A DNA stretch of 32,367 nt from JBGTBD01 sp041749475. GTDB taxonomy: Bacteria > Pseudomonadota > Alphaproteobacteria > Rickettsiales > UBA998. The notes below the pieces were generated by a model. That model saw nothing but the letters and a program-made list of their open reading frames with translations. It searched no databases and was not told where the DNA came from. Each line of letters opens with the position of its first letter. Positions within the stretch are counted from its first letter, which is position 1. Below, piece by piece: positions 24,126 through 32,367 of the stretch. The position numbers were made by a program, and so were the translations under genes. The stretch spans positions 1-32,367 of the forward strand of contig JBGTBD010000049.1 of assembly GCA_041749475.1 (NCBI GenBank). The letters are read 5' to 3'.

Positions 24126-25031
24126 TTACAACGCTGATACTTCCAGACTGCAATTGGGCACTTTACTTTTCTCCAACTCATTCTCACAACGCAGCGGCAA
24201 TGATTCGCCTAACTCACCCCCCACATTCCCGAAAGCAATGCTGATGGATGGCGCTTTCATCGTGCCGTTGGCGAGCTTTATCTCGTCAGACGTAATGTTC
24301 CACCGCAATCGGTTCAACACCACGCGCGCCGCGTCGATGGTGATGTTCATCAGGATGACGCCCACCCCCTCGTCGTTAATACGCCCAATGGTATCGTCAC
24401 TCCGTAAATTACGGCGGAGATTGGTTGCCACATGCTTCAGGACTTCCACCGCCTGCTGCTGCCCGTGATGGCGCTTGATTTCGTCGAAATTATCCAGCCG
24501 GAAATGCACATAACACGCTTCCAGCCCCTTGCTCGTCGCATAATAATGCGCGATCTCGATATCCTTCATGATGGAGGTGCGATCTGGCAGACCGCTTTCC
24601 TTGTCAATGACTTCGTGCCCCTTGAAATTATCCTTCAGCACCTGCTTGAACGAATCCACTTCACGCTGGTAAATCTCGTCCTTGATGATGAGCTGGAACC
24701 ATTGGTTGCGGTCTTTCGACTGCGTGCGCGCTACTTTCAGCGACACGGGGACTTCCTCCCCCTCGCGGTTCAGGAAACGGAAATCGCGTATTTTCTGCAT
24801 CACCGCGTACACGTCGTTGCTCGAATCATTCTCATACTCGATGAAATCCTCCATCGCATCGCGGATACGACGGGGTACGACTTCTACTAAGGCTTTGCCC
24901 TTGATGTCATTCTCCGCAATGCCAAGCAGGTTCTGCGCCACGTCATTCGCATCGTAAATCACCACGGATTGATCGTCGTTATTCTGACAGACCAGAATCA
25001 TCCCGTCGTTTTTACGATATAAATGCTGCAT
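24126..25031 (-). CDS. PAS protein with degenerate GGDEF domain
   Basis: The protein has 301 residues. ATG 25031 (GGGAG upstream) is chosen; a longer frame to 25112 would overlap the divergent sdhE gene. An N-terminal PAS domain (about 8-125: MILVCQNNDDQSVVIYDAND, then FLNREGEEVPVSLKV) is followed by a linker and a GGDEF-type domain (about 140-290: DKESGLPDRTSIMKDIEIAH in place of the usual D.LTGL.NR). At the active site, GRINDEGVGVILMN stands where GRLGGDEFAVLLPN is normal, so GGDEF reads NDEGV and diguanylate cyclase activity is not expected. It may be a sensor or scaffold. It lies 45 bp before recG on the same strand. Confidence 0.8.
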   Translation of the reverse strand: MQHLYRKNDGMILVCQNNDDQSVVIYDANDVAQNLLGIAENDIKGKALVEVVPRRIRDAMEDFIEYENDSSNDVYAVMQKIRDFRFLNREGEEVPVSLKVARTQSKDRNQWFQLIIKDEIYQREVDSFKQVLKDNFKGHEVIDKESGLPDRTSIMKDIEIAHYYATSKGLEACYVHFRLDNFDEIKRHHGQQQAVEVLKHVATNLRRNLRSDDTIGRINDEGVGVILMNITIDAARVVLNRLRWNITSDEIKLANGTMKAPSISIAFGNVGGELGESLPLRCENELEKSKVPNCSLEVSAL

Positions 25032-25095
25032 CGACCACTTGCTCCCTCTTGCACGGCTTATTATATCATGTATGAGTATGGTAAATATTTGATTG

Positions 25096-25407
25096 ATGAC
25101 AGAAAAACTCATGGAAAATCAGGATTCACCCGAGAAATTACGCCTAAAGCGGCTGCGTTACCGCAGTTGGCACCGCGGCTGCAAGGAAACCGACGTGATC
25201 CTCGGCCATTTCGCCGATGAGCATCTGCACACCCTCACGCCCGCGCAATTGGATATTTACGAAAACATGCTGGAAGAACAGGATGTTGACATCTGGAACT
25301 GGCTCACCGAAGCAGCCGTTCCTGCGGAAGAAGCCTATATTTCCGTTCTGGGGCTGCTCAAAGAATACTCCTCTTCCCACTACCAGTCGCAACACCGCGC
25401 CCAATGA
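25096..25407 (+). CDS. sdhE: Succinate dehydrogenase flavin-insertion factor SdhE
   Basis: The 103-residue protein is of the SdhE/YgfY (DUF339) family, which helps attach FAD to succinate dehydrogenase subunit A. The signature RGxxE is present in RSWHRGCKETDVILGHFADE, with DIWNWLTE later. ATG 25096 is used; ATG 25111 (MENQDSPEKLRLKRLRYRSW) is equally possible, as neither has a ribosome site. The stop overlaps the mfd start by 4 bp (ATGA), so the two are translationally coupled, as in other alphaproteobacteria. Confidence 0.9.
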   Translation: MTEKLMENQDSPEKLRLKRLRYRSWHRGCKETDVILGHFADEHLHTLTPAQLDIYENMLEEQDVDIWNWLTEAAVPAEEAYISVLGLLKEYSSSHYQSQHRAQ

Positions 25408-28400
25408 GTGAGCCCGCTGCTTCCGCCCGGAAAGGCGACTTCGCCGCTCCCACCCTACCCCTCATTCCCGGCATCGCCAGCGGCAGCCAGCCGCTCTATT
25501 TCCGCCAATGCTTCGCCGAAGGCGTAAGCACCATCCTCCATATCTGCCATCACGACCGCGAGATGGAAGCCCTCGCCCGCTCCGCTCCTTTCTTTTTAAA
25601 GGGCGTCGAGATACTCACCTTTCCGGCATGGGATTGCCTGCCCTATGACCGCGTGTCACCGCACACCACCATCACTTCTGAACGGATTTCTACCCTTACC
25701 CACATCGCCACAAGACGTGAGGGAACGCCCCTGCTCGTCATCACCACCGCATCGGCGCTGATGCAGCGCATCGCCCCGCGATCCCTGATGCGCCAAGCCT
25801 CATTCCCGGTTGAAACCGGCGAGCGCTTACAGCAGGATGCGCTTTTCTCCTATCTCACCCATCACGGCTACCGCCGGGCCGGAAAGGTGATGGAACCCGG
25901 CGAATTCGCCGTGCGCGGGAATATCGTCGATATCTACCCCAGCGGCGGCGAACAGGCATTTCGTATTGACCTCTTCGGGGATGACGTCGAATCCATCCGC
26001 CCGTTCGACACCATGTCCCAACGTAGCGAAGCGGCTGTAAAATCCTTCACGCTCGAACCCGCCAGCGAACTATTCTTGAACGACGAAACCATCACCCGCT
26101 TCCGCGAAGAATACCGCGAACTCTTCGGCGCGGCGCATCGGAATGACGCGCTCTATGCCGCCGTCTCTGCGGGACAGCATTATCCGGGGATGGAACATTG
26201 GCTCCCCCTATTCTATCCCGAACTGGAAACCCTGTTCGACTATCTCCCCGCCGCGACCATCACCCTCGATTACCAATTGCACAAAACGGCGGAAGAGCGA
26301 CACGACACTATTCTTGATTACTACGACGCCCGTAAATCCATCGCCGAACAGAAACGTGATGATGCGCTCTACCATCCCCTGAAACCGGAGATGCTTTACA
26401 TCTCACTTGCAGGACTGGACTTGTTGCTGGAGCGCCGACAGGCCAATGAGATGAGCCCGTTCGCGCCTGCTGAACCCACCAATTTCACCGCCCGCGCACA
26501 AGCCAATATCCATGCTCTGTCACGTCAGCATAATCGCTCCCCCATCGAAGAATTACTCGCCCACGCCGCCGAGCAACAACCCTTACGCCACACCGTCATC
26601 TGCTGCCAAAGCGAAGGATCGCGCGTCCGCATCGAGAAATTCCTCGCCGCAAACAACGCAAGTGCAGGCCAAGCTGAGCGCTGGGAAGACATCTTCCGCC
26701 AACCACCCACGATATGGACAACGTTACTTCCCCTCGAAACCGGATTCTCTACATCCAACATTTCCTTTTACAGCGAACAGGATCTGTTCGGCGACAAACT
26801 CATCCGCACCCGCAAGAAGAAAAAACCCTCAGAAGCCTTCCTACAGGAGGCTGCCGCCTTCGAGGTAGGGGAATTGCTCGTCCACCGCGAACACGGCATC
26901 GCGCGCTTCGAGGGACTCATCACGCTTGACGTCAACGACAAGAAACATGACTGCCTGAAACTCGTGTACAAGGACGATGACCGCCTCTTCCTCCCCGTCG
27001 AGAATATTGAGTTACTTAGCCGCTATGGCAGTGACGACGAACATACCGAACTGGACAAACTCGGCGCTGGCAGTTGGCAATCCCGCAAAGCCCGGATGAA
27101 AGAAAAAATCCAGATGGCCGCCGAGGAGCTGATGAAAATCGCTGCCGCCCGCGCCATCAAGATAGCCCCTTCCCTCTCCCCGCCCGATGGCGCATACAGC
27201 GAATTCTGCGCCCAGTTCCCTTACAACGAAACGGAGGATCAGGAGAAAGCGATTGACGATACGCTGGCCGACCTCAACGCCGGGAAACCGATGGATCGCC
27301 TCATTTGCGGCGATGTTGGCTTCGGCAAAACGGAAGTCGCCATCCGCGCCGCTTTCGCCGCCGCGAGTGACCTGAATGACAAGGTACAAGTCGCCCTCAT
27401 CGCCCCCACCACGCTCCTTGTCCGCCAGCATTACAAGAATTTCCTGAAGCGCTTCGACGGTACAGGCCTCAACGTTGCCATGCTCTCCCGCCTCACCACC
27501 GCGAAGGACGCGAAGGCGATCAAGGAAGGTATGAAAGAGGGCACGGTGGATATCGTCCTCGGCACGCATTCCCTTCTCGCCGATAGTATCACATTCCAAA
27601 ACCTCGGCCTCGTTATCGTCGATGAAGAACAGCATTTCGGCGTAAAGCAGAAAGAGAAACTGAAGAACCTGAAATCGAACGTCCACGTCCTGACCCTTTC
27701 CGCCACGCCCATCCCGCGCACACTCCAACTAGCCCTTTCCGGCGTGCGTGACCTGAGCCTCATCACCACCCCTCCCGTAGACCGCCTCGCCGTACGCACC
27801 TTCGTGATGCCGTATGACCCCGTCGTATTACGCGAAGCGGTACAGCGCGAGATGCATCGCGGCGGACAGGTTTTCTACGTCACCCCGCGCATCTCCGATA
27901 TCGGTGAATTGAAACAACGCATCCATGACCTTGTCCCCGAAGCACGCATGGCCGTCGCCCACGGGCAAATGGCGGCGACGGAACTCGACAGCATCATGAA
28001 TGGTTTCTATGACGGGAAATATGACGTACTACTCTCCACCGCCATCATCGAATCCGGCCTCGACATCCCCACCGCCAACACCATCATCATCAACCGCGCC
28101 GACCGCTTCGGCCTCGCCCAACTTTATCAACTGCGCGGACGCGTCGGACGCGGCAAGATACGCGCCTACGCCTACTACACCCTCTCCCCACACCAGATGC
28201 TGGCGGACACTGCTGTAAAGCGATTAGAGGTAATGCAGACGCTCGACACCCTCGGCGCAGGCTTCAGCCTCGCCAGTCATGACATGGACATACGCGGCTT
28301 CGGCAACCTCGTCGGCGAGGAACAATCCGGCCATATCCGCGAAGTCGGTGTCGAGCTCTATCAACAGATGCTGGAAGACGCCATCGCCGCCCTCAAAGCG

Positions 28401-28880
28401 ACCCCGGAGGAAAAAGAGGAAGCCGCCACCCATGACTGGAGCCCGCAGATAAATCTCGGCCTCTCCATCCTCATCCCCGAACATTATATCGAGGATCTGA
28501 GCTTACGCCTCAGCCTCTATCGCCGCCTGTCCCTATTACAGACACAAGACGATATCGACAATTTCGCCGCTGAACTCACCGATCGTTTCGGCACATACCC
28601 AGTCGAAGTCGAACACCTGCTCTCCGTCATGGCCCTAAAACGCCTCTGCAAACAGGCAGGCATTGAACGCATCGACACCGGCCCCAAGGGGGCGGTATTG
28701 ACCTTGCGCGAGAATATCTTCGCCAAACCCGAGGCATTGATCGGTTTCATCTCGCGTAATGCCGCCACCATGAAAATCCGTCCCGACCAGAAAATCTTCT
28801 GTCAGCAGGAATATGGCACTGATATTCAACGTATTTCAAAGATTTCTGAGTTGCTGAACCAGATTCACAACCTATTGTAA
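25404..28880 (+). CDS. mfd: Transcription-repair coupling factor Mfd
   Basis: The 1158-residue protein is full-length Mfd, which removes RNA polymerase stalled at DNA lesions and recruits UvrA. The N-terminal UvrB-like region (about 1-340) contains FPAWDCLPYDRVSPHTTITS and FAVRGNIVDIYPSGGEQAFR. The RNA polymerase-interacting CarD-like domain is about 490-560 (LLVHREHGIARFEGLI, then FLPVENIELLSRYG). The RecG-like motor has Walker A GDVGFGKT (636-643), DEEQHFG (740-746), LSATPIPRTLQLALSG, and IIESGLDIPTANTIIINRAD with QLYQLRGRVGRG. The C-terminal UvrA-regulating domain ends QIHNLL. It overlaps sdhE by 4 bp. Confidence 0.98.
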   Translation: MSEPAASARKGDFAAPTLPLIPGIASGSQPLYFRQCFAEGVSTILHICHHDREMEALARSAPFFLKGVEILTFPAWDCLPYDRVSPHTTITSERISTLTHIATRREGTPLLVITTASALMQRIAPRSLMRQASFPVETGERLQQDALFSYLTHHGYRRAGKVMEPGEFAVRGNIVDIYPSGGEQAFRIDLFGDDVESIRPFDTMSQRSEAAVKSFTLEPASELFLNDETITRFREEYRELFGAAHRNDALYAAVSAGQHYPGMEHWLPLFYPELETLFDYLPAATITLDYQLHKTAEERHDTILDYYDARKSIAEQKRDDALYHPLKPEMLYISLAGLDLLLERRQANEMSPFAPAEPTNFTARAQANIHALSRQHNRSPIEELLAHAAEQQPLRHTVICCQSEGSRVRIEKFLAANNASAGQAERWEDIFRQPPTIWTTLLPLETGFSTSNISFYSEQDLFGDKLIRTRKKKKPSEAFLQEAAAFEVGELLVHREHGIARFEGLITLDVNDKKHDCLKLVYKDDDRLFLPVENIELLSRYGSDDEHTELDKLGAGSWQSRKARMKEKIQMAAEELMKIAAARAIKIAPSLSPPDGAYSEFCAQFPYNETEDQEKAIDDTLADLNAGKPMDRLICGDVGFGKTEVAIRAAFAAASDLNDKVQVALIAPTTLLVRQHYKNFLKRFDGTGLNVAMLSRLTTAKDAKAIKEGMKEGTVDIVLGTHSLLADSITFQNLGLVIVDEEQHFGVKQKEKLKNLKSNVHVLTLSATPIPRTLQLALSGVRDLSLITTPPVDRLAVRTFVMPYDPVVLREAVQREMHRGGQVFYVTPRISDIGELKQRIHDLVPEARMAVAHGQMAATELDSIMNGFYDGKYDVLLSTAIIESGLDIPTANTIIINRADRFGLAQLYQLRGRVGRGKIRAYAYYTLSPHQMLADTAVKRLEVMQTLDTLGAGFSLASHDMDIRGFGNLVGEEQSGHIREVGVELYQQMLEDAIAALKATPEEKEEAATHDWSPQINLGLSILIPEHYIEDLSLRLSLYRRLSLLQTQDDIDNFAAELTDRFGTYPVEVEHLLSVMALKRLCKQAGIERIDTGPKGAVLTLRENIFAKPEALIGFISRNAATMKIRPDQKIFCQQEYGTDIQRISKISELLNQIHNLL

Positions 28881-28886
28881 GATACC

Positions 28887-28978
28887 GTCATCACCCGAAT
28901 CGTGCAGCGATTATAGAGTGATCCACGGGAAAGGCTGGACTCCCCTATAGTTTTACTGCACAAAACTTGGGGAATGAC
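28887..28978. repeat. GTCAT...ATGAC intergenic element, copy 3
   Basis: A 92 bp block between mfd and parE has GTCAT at its left end (28887-28891) and ATGAC at its right (28974-28978). The ends are less well matched than in copy 2 (11530-11624), so it may be decayed. After it, 28979-29054 holds only an AT-rich stretch leading into parE. Confidence 0.5.
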
Positions 28979-29054
28979 GAAGGGCTGGCAAGATTAACTT
29001 TTTTCCAAACCCCTTTTAAAACCCCTTGTTTTCTGCCATTCCCCGGCTATAACT

Positions 29055-31049
29055 ATGGCCATGAGTGACCTTTTCTCCAACGCCGCAAAACAGTCCAAAT
29101 CGACCGAAAGCTACACCGCGCACGATATCGAAGTGCTGGAAGGCCTAGAACCTGTCCGTAAACGTCCGGGGATGTATATCGGCGGCACGGACGAGCAGGC
29201 GATGCATCACCTCGTCAACGAAGTCTTCGATAACTCGATGGACGAAGCCGTCGCCGGACATGCCTCGCGTATTGAAGTCAAACTCGCCCCCGGCAACAGG
29301 GTGACCATCACCGATAACGGGCGCGGCATCCCCATCGAGCCGCATCCAAAATTCCCGAAAAAATCCGCGCTCGAAGTCATCCTCACCACGCTGCATTCAG
29401 GCGGTAAATTCTCCAACAATGTCTATCACACCGCAGGCGGTCTACACGGGGTCGGCATTTCCGTCGTCAACGCACTCTCCTCTACGCTGGAAGTCGAAGT
29501 CGCGCGCGAGAAGACCCTCTATCGCCAGACCTTCAGCCGTGGCGACCGTAAGACCAAGCTAGAAAATATGGGCAGCGTCAATAACCGGCGTGGCACGTCG
29601 GTCACCTTCATCCCCGACACGGAGATTTTCGGTAACGCCAAATTCCGCCCCGACAAAATCTATAAACTCATCCGCTCCAAGGCCTACCTCTTCGGCGGCG
29701 TCGAAATCCGCTGGAGTTGCGACCCAGAATTACTCGGCGAGAATGCCGCCACCCCGCAGGAAGAGACCCTCCACTTTCCCGGGGGCTTAAGCGAGTTTCT
29801 GGAATATGACCTCGGTGACCGCCGCATGGTCTCGAAACAGATTTTCTCCGGCGAAGCTGACCTTGCGGACGACCAAGGTAAAGTCGAATGGGCCGTCGCC
29901 TGGCCGCTCGATGAAGAAGGCTTCTGTCACAGCTATTGTAACACCATTCCCACCCCGGCAGGTGGCACACATGAAAACGGCCTTCGCGCCGCCATCTCCA
30001 AAGGTATCAAAGCCTTCGGCGATATGTCGGGAAATAAGAAAGCCGCACAGATCACGCCGGACGATGTCCTCGGCGGCGCAGCGTTACTCCTTTCCGTTTT
30101 CATCCGTGAACCACAATTCCAAGGCCAGACCAAGGATCGCCTCGTCAACGCCGAAGCCGCCCGCCTCGTCGAGCAGGCCATCCGCGACCCGTTCGATCAT
30201 TGGCTATCGGGCGACACCACCAACGGCAACGTCTTGCTGCAGCATATCTTGAACCGCGTCGAAGACCGCCTCCGCCGCAAACAGGATCGCGACATCAGCC
30301 GCAAAACGGTCACGCAAAAACTCCGACTTCCCGGCAAACTCGCCGACTGCACACGCTCCAACCCGCAAGGCACGGAACTCTTCCTCGTCGAGGGCGATTC
30401 GGCAGGCGGCTCCGCCAAGCAGGCACGCAACCGCGAAACGCAGGCGATTCTTCCCTTACGCGGCAAGATCCTCAACGTTGCCTCCGCTACGCGCGATAAA
30501 ATCGCCGCCAATCTGGAGATCGCCGACATGGTGCAGGCGCTCGGCTGCGGTTCGGGCAAGAATTTCGACGTCAGCGCCCTGCGCTATGAGAAAATCATCA
30601 TCATGACCGATGCCGACGTGGACGGCGCGCACATCGCCTCCCTGCTGATGACCTTCTTCTATCAGGAGATGGCACAACTCGTCTATCAAGGCCACTTATA
30701 CCTCGCCTGCCCGCCGCTCTACCGCATCACCCAATCGCAGAAGACCTATTACGCGATGACGGATGCGGAAAAGGACAAGATGGTGAAGGAGTTGAGCAAA
30801 GGTCGCGGCAAGATTGACATTGGGCGCTTTAAGGGCCTCGGAGAAATGACCGCTCCGCAACTGAAAGAAACCACGATGAACCCCGCCGTGCGTAACCTGC
30901 TCCGCGTCGTCGTCGTCGAAGGTGATGACGTCGCCACCCGTACCCGCGTCGATGAGTTGATGGGCAAGAAAGCCGAGACGCGCTTCGCCTTCATTCAGGA
31001 ACAAACGGCTCTGATGGGCGACCGCATCTCCGACGCACTCGACATCTAA
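29055..31049 (+). CDS. parE: DNA topoisomerase IV subunit B
   Basis: The 664-residue protein is the ATPase and TOPRIM subunit of topoisomerase IV (decatenation). The GHKL ATPase carries EVLEGLEPVRKRPGMYIGGT, DNSMDEAVAGHASRIEVKL, and DNGRGIPI, followed by HTAGGLHGVGISVVNALSST. TOPRIM has EGDSAGGSAKQARNR (E446) and MTDADVDGAHIASLL (D519, D521, D523), with PLRGKILNVASATRDK in between. The short size and DVDGAHI with the KGLGEM tail fit ParE rather than GyrB. ATG 29055 is used; ATG 29061 is also possible. ParC is not in the window. It is preceded by the third GTCAT element. Confidence 0.95.
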   Translation: MAMSDLFSNAAKQSKSTESYTAHDIEVLEGLEPVRKRPGMYIGGTDEQAMHHLVNEVFDNSMDEAVAGHASRIEVKLAPGNRVTITDNGRGIPIEPHPKFPKKSALEVILTTLHSGGKFSNNVYHTAGGLHGVGISVVNALSSTLEVEVAREKTLYRQTFSRGDRKTKLENMGSVNNRRGTSVTFIPDTEIFGNAKFRPDKIYKLIRSKAYLFGGVEIRWSCDPELLGENAATPQEETLHFPGGLSEFLEYDLGDRRMVSKQIFSGEADLADDQGKVEWAVAWPLDEEGFCHSYCNTIPTPAGGTHENGLRAAISKGIKAFGDMSGNKKAAQITPDDVLGGAALLLSVFIREPQFQGQTKDRLVNAEAARLVEQAIRDPFDHWLSGDTTNGNVLLQHILNRVEDRLRRKQDRDISRKTVTQKLRLPGKLADCTRSNPQGTELFLVEGDSAGGSAKQARNRETQAILPLRGKILNVASATRDKIAANLEIADMVQALGCGSGKNFDVSALRYEKIIIMTDADVDGAHIASLLMTFFYQEMAQLVYQGHLYLACPPLYRITQSQKTYYAMTDAEKDKMVKELSKGRGKIDIGRFKGLGEMTAPQLKETTMNPAVRNLLRVVVVEGDDVATRTRVDELMGKKAETRFAFIQEQTALMGDRISDALDI

Positions 31050-31097
31050 TCGCGCTGTTTCCCATTTCCACCCCCTACACCTAGCACAATCCCGGAA

Positions 31098-31112
31098 TGG
31101 CACGACATTTGC
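31098..31112 (+). promoter_or_regulatory. Sigma-54 (RpoN) promoter of the flagellin-like gene
   Basis: TGGCAC (31098-31103), 5 bp, then TTGC (31109-31112) is the exact -24/-12 consensus (TGGCAC-N5-TTGC). The start site would be near 31123, only a few bases before ATG 31128, so the mRNA would be almost leaderless. Sigma-54 control of flagellin genes is known in Caulobacter. Confidence 0.85.
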
Positions 31113-31127
31113 GTTGCGTGCGCGTAG

Positions 31128-31778
31128 ATGTTTTCAGAACTGACGTCACTGACCGGCAATTTCACCTCCCTCGCGGCGAATATTCGTAAAAGCGCGGCGG
31201 GGATCAGCACGTCCATATCCCGACTTTCCTCAGGGAAGCAGCTTGTACAAGCGAGTGACAACGTTGCCAACATGGCAATCTCGACCAAGATCGACAGCCG
31301 CGTTAGAGCGCTACGCTCCAGTATGGGCAATCTCTCACAGGCCGGAAGCATGTTACAGGTGATGGACGGGGCGCTCGGTCAGGTGGACGGGATGTTGCAA
31401 CGTATGCTGGCCCTCTCCGTGATGGCACTCAGCAGCAGTCTCAGCGATCAGGACAAGGCCTACCTCTCCATTGAACTCACCAACCTCCGCGACGAACTGG
31501 ATCGTATGCTCATGCACACGAACTTCAACAGCGTCCAGCTCTTCGGACAGGACGCCGTGCTTCCCGAAGCCGAGCCCGCCCCCAGCGCGACCGCGCAGAT
31601 TTATTCACTGGATGAGGTACGGGATCTTCCGACCGGCTATTACACGGTCAAAGCGGGGGATGAGCTCTTCACCGGATACGTTGAACATAAGGACGGCGAA
31701 TCATGGTTCCTCGTCGGACGCGGACGCGAAGGCTGGGAATTCGACTTGAACGGTCAGGGCAAGACCGAGGACGTGTGA
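31128..31778 (+). CDS. Flagellin-like protein with only the N-terminal D0/D1 region, possibly the first part of a split chimeric flagellin
   Basis: The 216-residue protein starts with a flagellin N-terminal region (about 1-145): AAGISTSISRLSSGKQLVQA, SDNVANMAISTKIDSRVRAL, GALGQVDGMLQRMLALSVMA, and LRDELDRMLMHTNFNSVQLF. This is the D0/D1 helix pair of filament proteins. The C-terminal D0/D1 partner, needed for a normal filament, is absent. Instead, residues about 155-216 are a beta-rich piece (IYSLDEVRDLPTGYYTVKAG, FLVGRGREGWEFDLNGQG). The stop TGA (31776-31778) overlaps the next open frame (GTG at 31775), and the sense of the text continues there. So this may be one long gene broken by a 2 bp change at GTGT (31773-31776), or a coupled pair. 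Sigma-54 promoter at 31098-31112. Confidence 0.82.
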   Translation: MFSELTSLTGNFTSLAANIRKSAAGISTSISRLSSGKQLVQASDNVANMAISTKIDSRVRALRSSMGNLSQAGSMLQVMDGALGQVDGMLQRMLALSVMALSSSLSDQDKAYLSIELTNLRDELDRMLMHTNFNSVQLFGQDAVLPEAEPAPSATAQIYSLDEVRDLPTGYYTVKAGDELFTGYVEHKDGESWFLVGRGREGWEFDLNGQGKTEDV

Positions 31779-32367
31779 TCAACGGACTCGGCACGAAGCA
31801 AGCCTTCAAACCCGCCGCCTACGACCCCAGCATCATCAACGCCCTGATGCGTGAATCCGGGGCGGATATGAACGACATCGAGATACGCGTCAAACGCGCC
31901 GCCAACACTACGGGGACGGCCTATCAGGAAGGTCGCTGGCGGCCCACATCCGATAGTGCCAGTTGGACATGGAACTTCGATTCCACGACGCAATATGAAA
32001 TGGAATACGAGGTGAGGGATTCCCTGCTTGGCCCCGCTTTCCTCGATTCGACCTCCAACACGCGCAACACGGCAGCGACCACGGGGACAGACGCAGCGAA
32101 CGATTACCAGCGCACCTTCACATACGCGACCGCAACCCATCGCAACCAGAAAGGATTCTCCTACGGCGCAGCCGTCACCGGCGTCAATAACAACAGCACC
32201 ACCAGCTTTCTGTGGGAAGCGACCACCGAGAACAACGCGATTCCTTACACGGAAGTCTATATCCGTCTCAACTCCACCCCTCAGGCGCAAAGGCAGGTTG
32301 AGAATTTCGTAGACCCCCGCAGCATCCCCGGACTCGTCTCTTGGTATGATGCCAGCGATCTCGACGG
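31775..32367 (+). CDS. Surface-type protein, probable continuation of the flagellin-like gene, ending in start of a LamG-like domain (3' cut by window)
   Basis: The frame is open from GTG 31775 to the last base (197 codons seen) and overlaps the previous stop as GTGA. The translation begins VINGLGTKQAFKPAAYD and continues with IEIRVKRAANTTGTAYQEGR, WRPTSDSASWTWNFDSTTQY and AIPYTEVYIRLNS. These look like the second half of a beta-sandwich domain that begins in the flagellin-like frame (GRGREGWEFDLNGQG). At the end, IPGLVSWYDASDLD is like the opening of bacterial LamG/concanavalin-like lectin domains (IPGL.lWlDAsd). No ribosome site precedes the GTG, so either it depends on coupling or the two frames are one gene with a frameshift. 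The function is inferred to be surface binding. Confidence 0.6.
   Translation, partial: MINGLGTKQAFKPAAYDPSIINALMRESGADMNDIEIRVKRAANTTGTAYQEGRWRPTSDSASWTWNFDSTTQYEMEYEVRDSLLGPAFLDSTSNTRNTAATTGTDAANDYQRTFTYATATHRNQKGFSYGAAVTGVNNNSTTSFLWEATTENNAIPYTEVYIRLNSTPQAQRQVENFVDPRSIPGLVSWYDASDLD

Noticed and set aside
27012..27728. 238-residue open frame opposite mfd
   Set aside because: It is antisense to the conserved Mfd motor; its composition is typical of a shadow frame.
1..32367. CRISPR array, tRNA or rRNA genes, transposases
   Set aside because: I found no regularly spaced short repeats, no tRNA cloverleaf or rRNA sequence in the gaps, and no transposase motifs; the scan was by eye only.

Overview
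The window reads as chromosomal DNA of a flagellated, Gram-negative alphaproteobacterium. The evidence is the recG / sdhE-mfd neighbourhood, an ECF sigma factor paired with an NrsF-type (DUF1109) anti-sigma protein, parE, a sigma-54-type promoter in front of a flagellin gene, and rpmI-rplT-pheS-pheT. The lineage within the class cannot be fixed from the sequence. I see no tRNA, rRNA, CRISPR array or transposase gene. All assignments come from reading motifs by eye; no database search was run.

Region 1 (1-9060) is the most unusual part. After the end of a CysN/EF-Tu-like GTPase come five genes plus a small partner that look like one surface and signalling module. They are a TPR plus outer-membrane barrel protein resembling the Slam (DUF560) exporters, a small membrane protein 2 bp downstream of it, a CHASE2 adenylate cyclase, a 1050-residue secreted protein with an N-terminal FecR domain and a C-terminal TbpB-like barrel, a free-standing secreted TPR protein whose repeats resemble those of the barrel protein, and a cyclic-nucleotide-binding protein with no DNA-binding domain. 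The inference is that the Slam-like protein exports the FecR/TbpB-like protein, while the cyclase and the cNMP-binding protein form a cAMP branch.

Region 2 (9061-11640) has palindromic repeat elements, an MBL-fold hydrolase, and the ECF sigma / NrsF pair. Region 3 (11650-16134, minus strand) is rpmI-rplT-pheS-(small unknown gene)-pheT, with a short repeat between rplT and pheS. Region 4 (16356-21414) holds mostly unknown or accessory genes: two orphans, a Bax-inhibitor-1 membrane protein with its own promoter and terminator, a SprA-like putative metalloprotease, a short glutamine-synthetase-like protein next to trxA, and an AT-rich orphan.

Region 5 (21462-31049) is housekeeping: mscL, recG, a PAS protein with a ruined GGDEF site, sdhE-mfd (overlapping), a repeat element, and parE. 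Region 6 (31098-end) begins with a sigma-54 promoter almost touching a flagellin-like gene. That gene stops early and overlaps (GTGA) a second open frame that ends in what looks like the start of a lectin (LamG-like) domain. The break falls inside an apparently continuous domain next to a GTGT, so this may be one long chimeric flagellin split by a frameshift.
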